DNA of 64,000 nucleotides from NCBI GenBank assembly GCA_950295325.1, contig OX485806.1:33914001-33978000 (forward strand), in the 5' to 3' direction. Origin of the DNA: Polytrichum commune. Taxonomy: Eukaryota; Streptophyta; Polytrichopsida; Polytrichales; Polytrichaceae. The notes under the pieces were generated by a model. It was not told the DNA's origin. It worked only from the letters and a program-made list of their open reading frames with translations, and searched no databases. Made by a program: the position numbers and the translations under genes. Of this stretch, positions 43,560-55,833 are shown piece after piece. Numbering within the stretch: the stretch's first letter is position 1; every line of letters begins with the position of its first letter.

Positions 43560-45690
43560 TCACCATCAAATGTAAATGAATCATCAGGGTTGTCAAGGTC
43601 CAAGTTCCCTCCACCTTGTCCGCTGCCACTATCATTGTCCAAAGGCCCCGAAGAATCTTCGCTAGATCATACTGGCGGATCATCACTTATATCCTCGTTG
43701 ACTGAGTAGTTGGATTCTTCAAACATCATGATCATTAGGTACCATGCGGTCGAGTCCCTGTCCACCCTCTCTAGTGCCAACCGTGCATTAATATAAATGT
43801 AGACCAAAATTTAGGCCTTAGCCGAATTCAACATGTTCCTAGTTTTGTTATGCACAAATGAATAACTACTCTAATTTCTTTCACATGACGAATATGAACA
43901 TACCTAGGCCAAAATACGCTTGGCCAAACATGCCAAGTGTGTGCCAACTTCATCCACAAGGTCCCACCACCCATAGGATGGAATGTTGGCTTCCATGGCT
44001 AAAGGCATTTTGGCAAATGCACCTATACACTTGAAATTTGGCCCACTGCCCGACCACATTGACCGTAGGATCAACTTACTCATGTCACGTGGTCAATCTC
44101 CTTATTGCATCCAAAAATCTTGACTTTCACAACAACTTTATGAATACTAAGTCCATCCTGTAAATAGGGAATCAACATTATGCTTGCATGGTGGAGGTCT
44201 ATGGTCATCATACGCCATTGGCTATAGAGATTTTTTTTGGCCAATGTTGGGAAAATTATGAGCAAAGTTGAAATGATGATTTCTTAGGATAAGCACATAT
44301 TTTTCCAAGTTATTCATCGTCACTCAAGCCTTGCCTATTTCCACCTCAGACTATGCCATCAAACACACTCAATACTTTCAATACTTCCTCTAACTTGTGA
44401 CAGTAATTATCACAATTAGCCCAAAAATTATCGTTGTTCACATCTGCCTTGATTTGATGAGCCTTGATGGCACTTCTCCTCTTATTATCATCTTTCTTAC
44501 TCAAATTGTTTAGATAGGGAGTCTAATCAAGATGTATGATCTTGACAAGTGGATCAATCATTAGGAAGTTGGTGGCAAATCTCGTGAACCCAACCATCTT
44601 TAATCCCAAATTATGTGAGTGAATAAGGACGACCGTTGTAAGACATTGGTGGGGTGGATGTATTTGACAATGTCCTTCACCTTGTCTACCACATTTATTG
44701 CCCATCGTTGTTGTTCTAAATCCTTTAATAACAAGTTCAAACAATGCACCACACATCCTTGCCGATGTATGCATGACCGTTCATGGCTAATATAACTAGC
44801 CATGTTTTTCATAGCCGCCGCATTGTTGAAGCACATTTGGACAACATTTTTTAAATCCACTCGGGTAATATATTGTTTGACCTCAGTGGCGACATAATCA
44901 ACGTTGTTTGTGCTATTAATTGTGTCAATGAAAATCAAGGAACACGCCATCCACCAGACCAATTTGCATGATGTTCACAAAAACCAGTAGTCAACATTCT
45001 TCCTTTCATCTGAACAAATAATGCAACCATGGATGATTTTGTCTTCAACTCCACAAATTTTTGGGTATTGTATTATACATCATTGAGTAATTTTTGCACA
45101 TTGCTTGATAGGCTAGTGGTTTGTATAGAATTATTGCCTTGTTGGGTTGCTTTTATAGCCTTGATGAACGCGTAATGGCGGACAATACTAATGGGAATAT
45201 TAGCCTTGTATGAGGCTTGTAACCATTTTGTATTCAACTTGTGTTTCTTAGAATTTTGTATGCCTTCATCTAGGCCCAATGAGGTTGGAAATGTATGTTG
45301 GATTCAGGAGTTCGATCCAACACCACTTGCCTTGCCACGGATGGTGCAAGGGACAATGAAGCGGTTTGACTTATGTTCCCATTGGACTATGTACCTTTTT
45401 AAGCTTGTTGTTGGAAGCCAATTACATCAGTCTTCACCGTCATCAACGTAATCATCCAAAACGTCATGTAGAATTGCTAACCACACACCGCCACACTTGG
45501 CAAATAAAGTTTTGACAACCGACCCTTGGTGTTGACACAATGCCATCCCTTGCATTTTGTCGTCGTTATTTTTGTATCCCAAATGGGCACATGTACGGTC
45601 ATTCCTATACAAGAGTTCCAACTTGCAAAATTTGCACTCCATCTTCTTTGACGTTGGAGTTCACTCCTTGGCACGTACCAAGGCTTTCAT
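43560..45690 (-). pseudogene. Inactivated hAT-family transposase
   Basis: Domains on the minus strand from right to left: BED zinc finger near 45560-45650 (MECKFCK...HLGY...GMALC); N-terminal helical part with ANIPISIVRHYAFIKAI (45073-45279); RNase H-like core with VVQMCFNNAAAMKNMASYIS, then RQGCVVHCLNLLLKDLEQQR and VVDKVKDIVKYI (44600-44962); TRFATNFLMIDPL (about 44540); and the dimerisation domain with GWWDLVDEVGTHLACLAKRI and SSCERN (43790-44010). A very acidic tail follows. Stops interrupt the dimerisation domain and frames shift several times. The D expected before NAA in the core reads N (FNNAAAMKN). Dead copy; its terminal inverted repeats were not located. Confidence 0.85.
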
Positions 45691-45699
45691 TCGTCTCAC

Positions 45700-46680
45700 C
45701 TTGGGGGGTTCACTAGTGAAAATCGTAGAACAACGTGCAATAAAAAATAGGGTCCAATATATTCATTGTAGATAAATTTTGTAAAAAATGTACATGTAAA
45801 ATAGGGAATTTTAAAATAGTGAAACATGTTTACATGTAAAATACCATCACATATAATATTATCAGGCTTTTTACATGTAAAATACCAACCCATTACCACT
45901 CTCTTTGTAACGAATGCCTAAAGGCAATCAAGGTCAAACAAAGTCGGTGGGAATGTCGAGTATCAATCACATGGGGGTTTTATAGTCCCGGTGCATTCAC
46001 TTACACTAATATAGATTATCATTTTATAATAATAAGCATGTCTAAACCCATACACAAGCTTATTGTGAAAAAATACCTTTATGATTTCTTTTTAAGGTTG
46101 TTGATTTCCCCCTACAATCAGTATGGCGGTTGACTACCAACTTGTAACTAGCAATCGATATGGCACTTGACCTAGACATGTCTACTACTTCTAGAAGTCG
46201 ATTTTCATATCGACCGCTTCCAAAAATCAACATGGGAGTCAACTTTCATATTCTGAAATTGACATGGCATTGACTATCTTATCAACTACTAAATAAAGCT
46301 AACATGGAAACTATCCTATCGATGCACCGAGCAAGTGACAAATTAGATCAAATGCAAGGGTCGACTGCTAAATAACGGTTGTCTACACTTAATCAACCGT
46401 TGGTTACTGAATATATTCTAACAAGTTGTCAATTGCATTGAGTCGACTGCATTAAATAATAGTTGAATGCCCTATGTTGACTGCAACTCAAGAGTTGATT
46501 GTCTTTAGTTAATTGCTAAGTAACAATCATTTGTTTTGGTCAACTGCTAAGTAATAGTCATTTATCTTGGTCGATTGTCACCTTGCAGTCGACAAACATC
46601 TCCTCCATCTGAACCATTGGATGTAATTGCATCCAACGGTCATGATCAAGGAGATCGGCCCGGGGGAGGTGAGACCCTCC
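45700..46680. repeat. Array of CAGTCGA / TCGATTG-type motifs
   Basis: Between about 46100 and 46600 many irregularly spaced copies of GTCGACTGC, GTCAACTGC, TTGATTG and similar words occur on both strands. The same vocabulary returns at 37970-38200, 39340-39500, 48780-49130 and 50200-50540. No gene lies here. Confidence 0.5.
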
Positions 46681-46685
46681 CAACC

Positions 46686-46694
46686 TATATATAA
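46686..46694 (+). promoter_or_regulatory. TATA-like motif
   Basis: TATATATAA follows a GC-rich stretch (GGCCCGGGGGAGG) and precedes open but unrecognised sequence. It might be the promoter of an unidentified LTR or element; motif only. Confidence 0.2.
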
Positions 46695-47247
46695 GGTGGG
46701 AAGCTTCCTTAACCTCAATTTTAATCACCCCGTCTCAAGAGAGACATTGGGACCTAGAATGCCTAGCATACTTTGCCTACTGTTCAAAGGGTCAAGGGGA
46801 GTTGAAAGATTGTTGACGGTCCCGAACCTTTGTCAGTTTCATATTGGATTTTGGCAGCATTGAGGTGTAGATATCGCCGCATTTGTGAACACATTCAAAT
46901 TGTGTTTGTAAACACAAGCATATCGTATTATAAACATGATGTCATAATGGAGTTGGATGATGGGAGATGATGATTCAAAGGGTTCCAATAGGGTGTTTAA
47001 ACGGCCTAATATAAGGCAAAGGCATTCAAATGTGGGATCGGCTAATTCTACAGGGTTGGAACCAAACTTAATCCACTGATCATAATGCAACGTGCCCATC
47101 CATCCAATTTCCATGCCCACTCGTGTGGGCGAGGAACTCCTGAGCCCTCAGGTTCATCCACTAAGAACAAGAAGCCAAAGGTGAAACTTCTGGAACTATA
47201 ACAAAATAGGACCATAACGCCATCATAGACCCGGTATGTGCACAATG

Positions 47248-48419
47248 ATGTGGATGGCATCAAATGGAAAATTATTAAGTATCTTCTAAAAGATCAAGTG
47301 GCCGACAGAATAAAGAAGTCAATTGAGGAAGCCATTTGATACATAATGGATGGACCAAAATTTTCAGAAGATTGAAATCTCACATATTTTAACTCTTTGG
47401 TAAAGAATAAGGCCCAAAATGGAGTTTTCAATCTCAAGCAATCTGCTGATAATGTTTCCCTGACCCCAAAAGTGGGTAAGGTGGTGACCCTTCAAGTGGC
47501 AAATGCGGGCGTTGCTTAGATGGTGGACAACCCCATGCCAAAGATGGCCAACATAGTAATTAGTTGGAAGGACATAACTTGGAGAAGTGGTTAAAAGCGG
47601 CATGCCCATGCTAATCATAGTAGATTTTTAAGTATGGCAAAGGTAATCCTCTTGGAAAACAAGAAAAAGATTGGGAGGGGGGGTGTACAGGGAGATTATT
47701 AAGGTAGAGATTGAGGGTGACGAACGTTTGTCTCCGGATATCACATGGTCCCAAAAAACTCCAAAGATCGGCGATTTGCAAAAAGCTTGGATTCAAGCCA
47801 ATACCGAGGCATGCATTTTTAAGAAATCTTATCCTAGCTTTATCAAAATTTGGTTGATCGGCAATAGGACCAATGTGGGCTACACACTATGATGGAACAT
47901 AGGATCTCTAAGAGAAATGTATATCCAAGATAGAGCATATCTACCAAATGACAATGTCATGGTCATGACTCCAACCAAATGGCAACGATGGGACCAAGTT
48001 GAAAGGTTCCAGATGAAGAGGGTAAAGTTATCATGGGCTTTGATATGGTTCATGTCAGATTTGCACAATTAAAATATGCAACACAATGATCTTTCCACAT
48101 ACAACATTACTCTCCATTGGGAGTTGGACAAAAACTTGAAGATTGCAGTGTGCAGTTGGGGGTGCACATCACAAATGGGTGAAAATGTTGATTCATTGTG
48201 GCATGCAAAAACCAAAGATATCAAGGAAAATTTGAAGAAGGAGAAGTTTTGAATGGCACCCGAGTTGTTTAGGTCCATAGTAAGAGACAATAGAATTTGC
48301 CCAAAATATTACACCAAGAAGGTTGAAAGTTTTAAAGTTGGCAAACTTGCACAACAACTTTGCAACCATGGTCATGACCCAATACTCTATGCTGAGGAGG
48401 AATATAAATGTTAGATCAT
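47248..48419 (+). pseudogene. Broken coding remnant of unknown family
   Basis: Successive plus-strand frames give protein-like text separated by stops and frameshifts: IKWKIIKYLLKDQVADRIKK, FNLKQSADNVSLTPKVGKVV, VEIEGDERLSPDITWSQKTP, SFIKIWLIGNRTNVGYTL, NITLHWELDKNLKIAVCSWG and KVGKLAQQLCNHGHDP. Composition and length of these pieces look like former protein, about 390 residues in all. I do not recognise the family; a retroelement or transposon-carried gene is likely from context. No LTR or TIR was found around it. Confidence 0.4.
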
Positions 48420-51400
48420 GACCCTAGACCTTTTTGTGCAAAGAAACCATGGGCAACATCATTGACTTGGCTTTCATGAGACGTCGGACATAGATGGACG
48501 ATTTGAGGTGGGATAAGCCCATGAACTGCTAAAGATCCAAGACCGATGATAGTATTAGAAGAATTTAGTTTCAACCGGCATCCTGAGGGGGCTTTCATAG
48601 ACTTAGTAAGCATGTATTACTGACATGAACTTGTTTGTAAAATTGTGTATCTTTATAAACCCGTTGTTATGATATAATACGTTTTTTCTAATACATATAA
48701 CTATTGGCTATTCTCTCTTTTTCCATTTCATGGTCCTTGAATCCATATGCCCATCCATATAAGGAATTGGTTGCGCATATGAGCAGTCGGTTCCCTAATC
48801 AACTACCGGTGGGAGCAGTCGACCATTAATACGGAAGTTGACTAAGGAGATGATTGCTCGTATGAACAAATCGACTAAAGGGTTCACTACTACTATGACA
48901 ATCGACTAAAGGGCTAACTACTACTATGATAGTCAATTGCTCACATAAGCAATTGACTAGAGGGCCAAATGCTTATGTGAGCAATCAACTAAAAGGCCAA
49001 CTGCTTATGTGAATTTCATCATAGGCCAACTACTTATATGCAATTGACTAACGTGTTGATTGCCATAGTAGTAACCAATCGCAAATTCGCTTCTCATAGT
49101 AGCAATCGAAGTAGAGTCCACTTTGTGGTGCAATCGACTTTGTGGTGACATTGTTAACAATATAGTTACCACAATACATCCGTTGGACATCATGCCCAAA
49201 CATGACATGATGTGACGAGCTAATGGCCGCATCATGTCCATTTGCACATTTGTGGTCAACAATGAATTTCCTCATGTGTACATAAATATGTCAATGAAAC
49301 ATGGGTTAAACACATAGCAACTTGGGGGGGGGGGGAATTTGATGCGATTAGCAATTTCTATGATTTATTTAAATGTTATGCTTTGAAATTGATATATACA
49401 TAATTTCATCTTTATTATATAACTTTTCTCAAGAATATAGGATATATATTCTCAACAATACCTTATTGGAGAGAAACATCATTTGAGGATTTAATGTCAG
49501 TTGTTTTCATGAATGTAGCAAATCCGTTGGGAAAATTATTCACCAATTGGGAGGATGGCTATGAGCTCAATATAAAACCCTAAATAATATAGTAAATCCA
49601 AGTGCATTCTTCAATCATCATTATATTTAGTAAACCTTGAACAATCCCCTTGGAAAAAACATGCTCTTTTCAAAAAGGACCTCCAACCGGTAATAAGTAG
49701 GTTGGAGAATGATATGGCAACCACAATTTGGTCTTGAAAACAATAAAGGTTAAACACTTATGCACCATATTTTTGCCAATTTAAACCCAACATCATGCTT
49801 GCTCCAAAAATTGATGTAGATATGTCCTATTCAAATTTGGTGTAGACTACTTGATGTGATCAATGTACTCAATTTGTATAAACTTTAAAACTATTTAGGA
49901 TGGCGAAGCATTTTCAAATTAAATCTATGCGTGTATAAGCTAACAAATTTTAGAATAATGTACAAAATATTGGTTCATCTTGATCATTTATTAATTCATC
50001 TTGACGATCCATCTTGAGAAATATTTAATCTTGATTCCCAATTATAAAATATTTAATATCAAGTATTGTAAAAAATATTGAAATATCTAATTTATTGTGC
50101 ATGTCAGATCCCAATGCCCATCGGGTGATGGGATGGTCGGTCTGCCATTTGTCCACCCCCCATCTTTGTCAGGGTCCACCTTTGGGTATAGTCAAACCCG
50201 GGACCAAACAAGGGACCCGATCAGTCGGTAGACATATCAACCTGCAAGTCAATCAGTCTTGCTATATCGACTTACAAACCAACTTCACATGTTGATCAGA
50301 CACAACAATGTGGATGCCATGATATATGTCAGGTCAATGGCATGTGCCGACAGGTAGTTACAAGTTGACTTGCCAAATCGACATGGGATGCCACGACAAT
50401 CATATAGATTGTTTTGTCAAATTGACCTATCATGACAAGAAAAATAGGTAGATAAGTCGACATGGCAATCACCCTCTCCAAATTGGTTGACATGCCCAAT
50501 CAGCTTGTTCAGACAAGTGAACCAACCATGTCGACCGGCTATAGAATATCTAAATGGCCAATGATGGGTTGGGATATATGGTCAACCATATGTCACCAAG
50601 TGGCGGAGCGACACCAAGGGGCATGTTGTTGACATACTCAATAAAAAAGGGTCATGGGCTACCACTACTCACTTTCCATCTTGTTTGGGCCATGTTTGAA
50701 AAAGCATTGGAGAGCAAGGAAGGAAAGGAAGGGAAGGAACTCACCACCCTTTAATTCCAATATATTACAACATGGTCACCAAACGATATACCATGTTGCT
50801 ACCTTCGCCAAACTCTTTGGTGACATCATGTCCTGGGGGTGGACTCTTAATGCAATCTACGAACTGATGTGAGTGTAAGAAGGGATGCTATTTGAGGCAT
50901 TGATGAACATATAATACATAAGTGAGAAGTATTATTTTCCTTTCTTGTCTACATTTTAGAAAGGCCATTAGAAATTTTGAGGTATAATTAAATTTACAAA
51001 AAGGGGCCCTAAGGTTTATAGAAAATGTTGATATTAGATGTGTTTCATCCAATTCACATTTCATTCATTGTTGTCATATGGTATTAATCCTCAATGACTA
51101 TCTTGTCCATTCTTTTTAGGGTTTGCATAGCGTTTACATTTTTCATTTTTGTTTTAATTTACAAACTCCATGCTCTTGGAGTGCACATGGGATCCCTTGA
51201 GTCTTGCACTTCGGATTGTGGCTAAGTAATTGTGCTCTTGTCTTTGTTTGTTTTTTTGATACAATCATTGAATTACATTCTATGGATGAAAAAACCTTCA
51301 ATGACTTTCTCATTGGAAAGTGAAAGTGGATTTTATAAGTAATAATAGCCTAGTTAATTAATGTCTTTTTATTTTGTATATGTATAGGTAACTTAAAAAA

Positions 51401-54400
51401 CTTAGTATAAATATGTAAGGCCGTATTCTAACACGTCGTTAGTATGCGTACATTTATTTTTCTATACAAACTTCTCATAAATAGGGAGTTTTATTTCATA
51501 ATGACCCACACACCTCATTTCGGTTTCCAATGAAGAGTCCACCCCCTGAACGTGATATAAACTCTCAAGGTTATTGACATACCTTGAGAGTATGGAGCCA
51601 TGGGAGTTCAATGAAAACCAATCACACATGGATTGGTTGAACATTTTAAATGTTATTCAATACTACATGCTTAAACAAACATGGCGCAAACACAATTAGG
51701 CCCAACATGGTGTAAAAAAGCATGCACATCTCGACATAGCACTTGTGGGTGGATATTGAACTTTGCAACTATGGATTTATGCAATAGTTATTATTTGAGC
51801 ACAATTACGTGCAATGACACGTTAGAAAGTGAGAGTGGTTCCTGCCACCTTTGAAGGTGTTGGTTCCTAGTTTAGTGGGCCTAGATCACATACAAGTTGG
51901 GAGTTAACATTTTTGGAGACTGGTAGAGGAACGACAATGGTGATATTTGCTAGAGAGTAGTTTGTAAATGCTATTCGCATAGATAACACCGCAACGTACG
52001 ATACAACCAAATGCTTATTATGAACTATCATTGATATAAGGTTGTATGCAAGATGATGAACATTTTTGAAATGAGATGGATATAGTTTATAAACCATTAC
52101 AATGTTACATCCATTAAAATGTGATAGAGTTTTTTTCTTCTATAAACATGTCATTGGAACCACAAAAATCCACCAATAAAGTTATTCCAATATCCACAAT
52201 TAGAAGAACACATGTTGTATGTTGATAGATGTAGCTTCCTGTGACAATGATGACCATTCTAGTCAAAATTGGATGAACATCTAAAAATTTACATCTCATA
52301 CAAATATATGTTAGCAAGTGTCACACAAAGATAGGCTTTGAGATCATGGAAATTTTAAAAGGGAAAATAACATTTAGAGACTCAAGTTACATTTATGGCA
52401 CATACATATTAAAATATGCTATCAATCCTTTCACCCAATAAATGAAGCCCAATTGACATGTGCGTCAATGTTCACACCCCACCAAGCTTACCATTTTAAG
52501 ATTCTAGCATGACAAATTGGGCAATTGAAGGACGTTATGTCATAAATGTACAAAATTCGTGACATATTGCCCATGATGAAAATAGTGACAAGTAGGTATA
52601 ACTGATTTTCTCAAGTATTAGACTAACTCTTTAGTGTACTTGGTGAAATGAAATTTGTCCGAACACATCAAATCTTCTACTAGAGTTGTTCAAAACTTCC
52701 CAGTTACACTCAATTGGAGTATTCCAAATAATCTCAACCAAGTTCCCTAGTTTCATTACGGTTGACCTTTAAAAGACCAAAGAGCTAAATTTGCGTTGTA
52801 CATTTACAATTTCTATAAGCCTCTCCAAATTTTAAATTTATATTATTTGTATTCAAGCATTAGAATCTTATCTTGTTTCAAGGGGAAAAGAACACTATCC
52901 ATCTGTGACAATAAGGACAAACATATGAAACATGTATATGTATCCAAGGGTACATGGATTGTTTATTGAATTCATGTTTTCAATAACATTAAGATTTTCA
53001 ACACATTTGAAAAGTGCACTTGAGAAATAAGTCAACTTTAAATATAGTCACTTTGACACATTAGATAAAAATGGAGGTATGGAGCCCAAACGCATGACTT
53101 TATGCAAGATGTGTGTGGTCCATTGCCATACCATTTTGCGCTTGTGTACAATGGGTGTGCGTACAATACCGAAAGAGGTGCATCTCATCTTCATGAGAAC
53201 CACGGGAGCACATATTATTCTCTATACCCACATGCATGTTCACCTTGGTGCAAAAGTTCCTTGTTGATTATAGTCGGGATTGAATAGAACAAGACAATGA
53301 GAAAATGTAAAAGCACGCCGGAAAGCAAATAAGCATGCCACGTGGAATTTTTGATGGCATCCATAGTATTCTTGTTTTAATCGCACAAGGGTCGTGATTT
53401 AGAAGGAGAAAATGAAGGCCTCTATTCAAAGGTACGAAATAGTGAGTTGGTGTTTGTAATATGTGTGGTTTTTTCCACTCACTATTGGGGCGGTTTGTGA
53501 TTGTTTATTCGATACGTGTCTCCAAAAGTTCCCTCTCTTCTACGCGGGTAGGCTGCTTTGAGGGTTGTTATGCGTATGCTATCATTTCAACACAATGGCA
53601 TAACAATGATCAACTTCACCCAATGCTTACTTTTCCAATGAAACGATTTGGTCTAGTACCATTGAAATAAACATGCGCAAGATTTTCATCTACATCAAAT
53701 CTAAGTTTTATTTTCATTTTTAGAAACAAATGAAACTGGATATTAGTTCATTATCAAATAACCATACAAGTCACTTAAACCCCAAAAAAGAGAGTGGGCA
53801 AACTTTCTTGGGTAAACCAAATGGAACCACAAACCCCCCTAAAAAGGTGAACAATCTAAACTTGATCAACTTAGTCAACATCATGCACAAGTTTGGCAAC
53901 ATTGTGAGGAACATGTGATTGGCATAATGAATGTAAGTTGTTGCTAACTAACCCCTATAAAACAATTGGGTTTCCCAAAATAAAAATATGTATGTATAAA
54001 GGTGAGGGAGTTCTCCGCCTAGTGTTATTATTCCAAGCCATATATGAACTTACTTCACTCCAGTTTTACTTCTACATACGTGTTTTTTTCTATGAAATAA
54101 TTTAAACTGATAAAAGCATACATAAACTTTTTGGACTACATTGTGGTGGTTAACTACAGACATTTTTGGAAGTTGTGCAATTGAAGAATCATTTGTCGGA
54201 ATGTCTGTATACGAAAGTAAGCTTTGAAGTGTGTCGTCGAACTTATGAGTTTGAGTTGTACAGTTGTTGGTGGTTTTACTTTTGTACTAGGTAGGTATGC
54301 TATGCAATTTCGCAAGTCCTACTAGGTTGCATTCACGTGTTTTTTTTCTTTTTTCTTTTGCTTCTTGGCTCATTACTATCACCACGGTCTAGAATTATTT

Positions 54401-54403
54401 TAA
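48420..54403. other. Long interval without recognisable genes
   Basis: AT-rich, many stops on both strands. Holds two of the CGACT-type motif arrays (48780-49130 with TCGACTAAAGGG-like words, and 50200-50540). There is a G run at 49324-49334. Short frames at 50095, 53079, 53461 and 53730 have no recognisable motifs. Confidence 0.45.
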
Positions 54404-54704
54404 GGGCCATTTCACACGGATCCCAAGTCCCAAGGCCCGGTTTACATCATGAACCATGAAGTCGTATCATGGAAGATGGTCTTTTTCCATGGTTCAACTT
54501 CCATGGTCTGATTTCTTTAAAAAAAAGCAATTTACAAAGTTTTTGGGCCCCTCACTAAGTGTGAAACCGAATGTGGACCAAGAGGATTGACCACACACCA
54601 AGAAGTGAATGTGCTGATTTTCTTTAATATATGCCCAAAAAGAACAGTTTTGAAAAAAATCAAGTTTGACCATTCTCTTGACCATCAAACTTGAAATGGC
54701 TCAA
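54404..54704. mobile_element. MITE-like fragment related to the element at 30147
   Basis: Left end GGGCCATTTCACACGGATCC then CAAGTCCCAA matches the inverted ends at 30147 and 30442, and TAA precedes it (54401-54403). TGAAATGGCTC at about 54694-54704 is a possible right end (GAGCCATTTCA inverted). An internal hairpin TCAAGTTTGA/TCAAACTTGA lies at about 54659-54692. Confidence 0.4.
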
Positions 54705-54779
54705 GGTTCACATGTGTTGAATCAATCCCCTTCTCCCCACCATTTCTTCAATGCACCCTTGAATGAATTTGATATGCAT

Positions 54780-55833
54780 ACACACTTTATAATAATAATA
54801 AAAATAGAATCATACAATAGCATTAAGAAATGCTTTTGTTTGTACATCTAGCTATCTGACAATACACCCAACTAACTCACCTACCCTCCTAAGTTTCCTT
54901 GTGATTCCTACTCCCTAACTACCCCTTAGTGTCTAACCCCTTACTCTCAAGTACGACCCCAGACGCAGCTGCCTCACTGGCTTTTGTGCAATTCGGCCAG
55001 GGGTCCCCCTGTCTCCACCTTTGCTACACTCTGCCGACACTCCTCGGCCCTGGGAGACTGTTGCAGATCTTCCCTCCTCTCGGAGTGTACCAACCCCTTC
55101 AGCCGAAGCTGCTTAGTAGACAGAGCTACACCGCATGGCATGTGACGAGCTGTATATATCCTCCCTCCGCAGCCTTGCTCTCTGTATCGGAATTCGGCTT
55201 CACACACTCGCCCCAACCACTGCCACCCTCGCACTTCCACCTCGCACTCGCACAACGGAGAGAAAGCAACGGAATCCCTTTTTTTTCACATCACACTTCC
55301 CAACAATTCGGATTAGAGCTCAGTCATACTCCGAGTGCACGGAACCTTCCACTGGGCCTCAATGCACTTCCTCCCCTTCCTGCACATTCAACATCCCAGA
55401 AAAGGCACCAACGGCAATTCGAAATATGCCTTACCCATTCACTACTTCGGAGCGGCAGGACCCTCTCCCAGGTGTACCCTCAGTCTGCCAAACCCCCTGA
55501 TGCGCAGCCTTCGACTCATGCATTGCCCAAACACTTAGATTTTTTCCACTGTTCTCAGTGTCCCACAACTAGAATGTGACTTAATTCCCGGCCCAGAGCC
55601 GTAATCAACACCCGTCTTCCTAAGATGAGTACAGAGTTGAGTTAGACTCCTGGTTTACACAGCCTCCGTGTGCAAGCGGCAACCGCTCTTGAATTCTGCC
55701 TCAATTGGTAAACCAACCCTCTTTTCACCACTTATGCTACAACCGGCGGTCTCGGCCTCCTTCGCACTTCCACCACAACCCTCGCATTGTGGGTGCAAAG
55801 GCACCCTCCTCCATTCCAGCGGTCTTCTAAGCC
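54780..55833 (-). mobile_element. LTR-like fragment, minus orientation
   Basis: GC-richer than its surroundings and similar in layout, read inversely, to the LTRs at 11301-12270/22285 and 61624-63252: an ATAATAATAA stretch, a CTAACTACC-type block, then a GC-rich variable part. It ends abruptly at about 55833, where gypsy RNase H coding sequence starts mid-domain, so it seems to have inserted into, or recombined with, that pol. Open frames inside it (54929-55579 and others) are not convincing genes. Confidence 0.4.

Noticed and set aside
54929-55579. 216-codon plus-strand frame
   Set aside because: It lies in LTR-like GC-rich sequence that is oriented the other way, has no recognisable motif and low-complexity composition.
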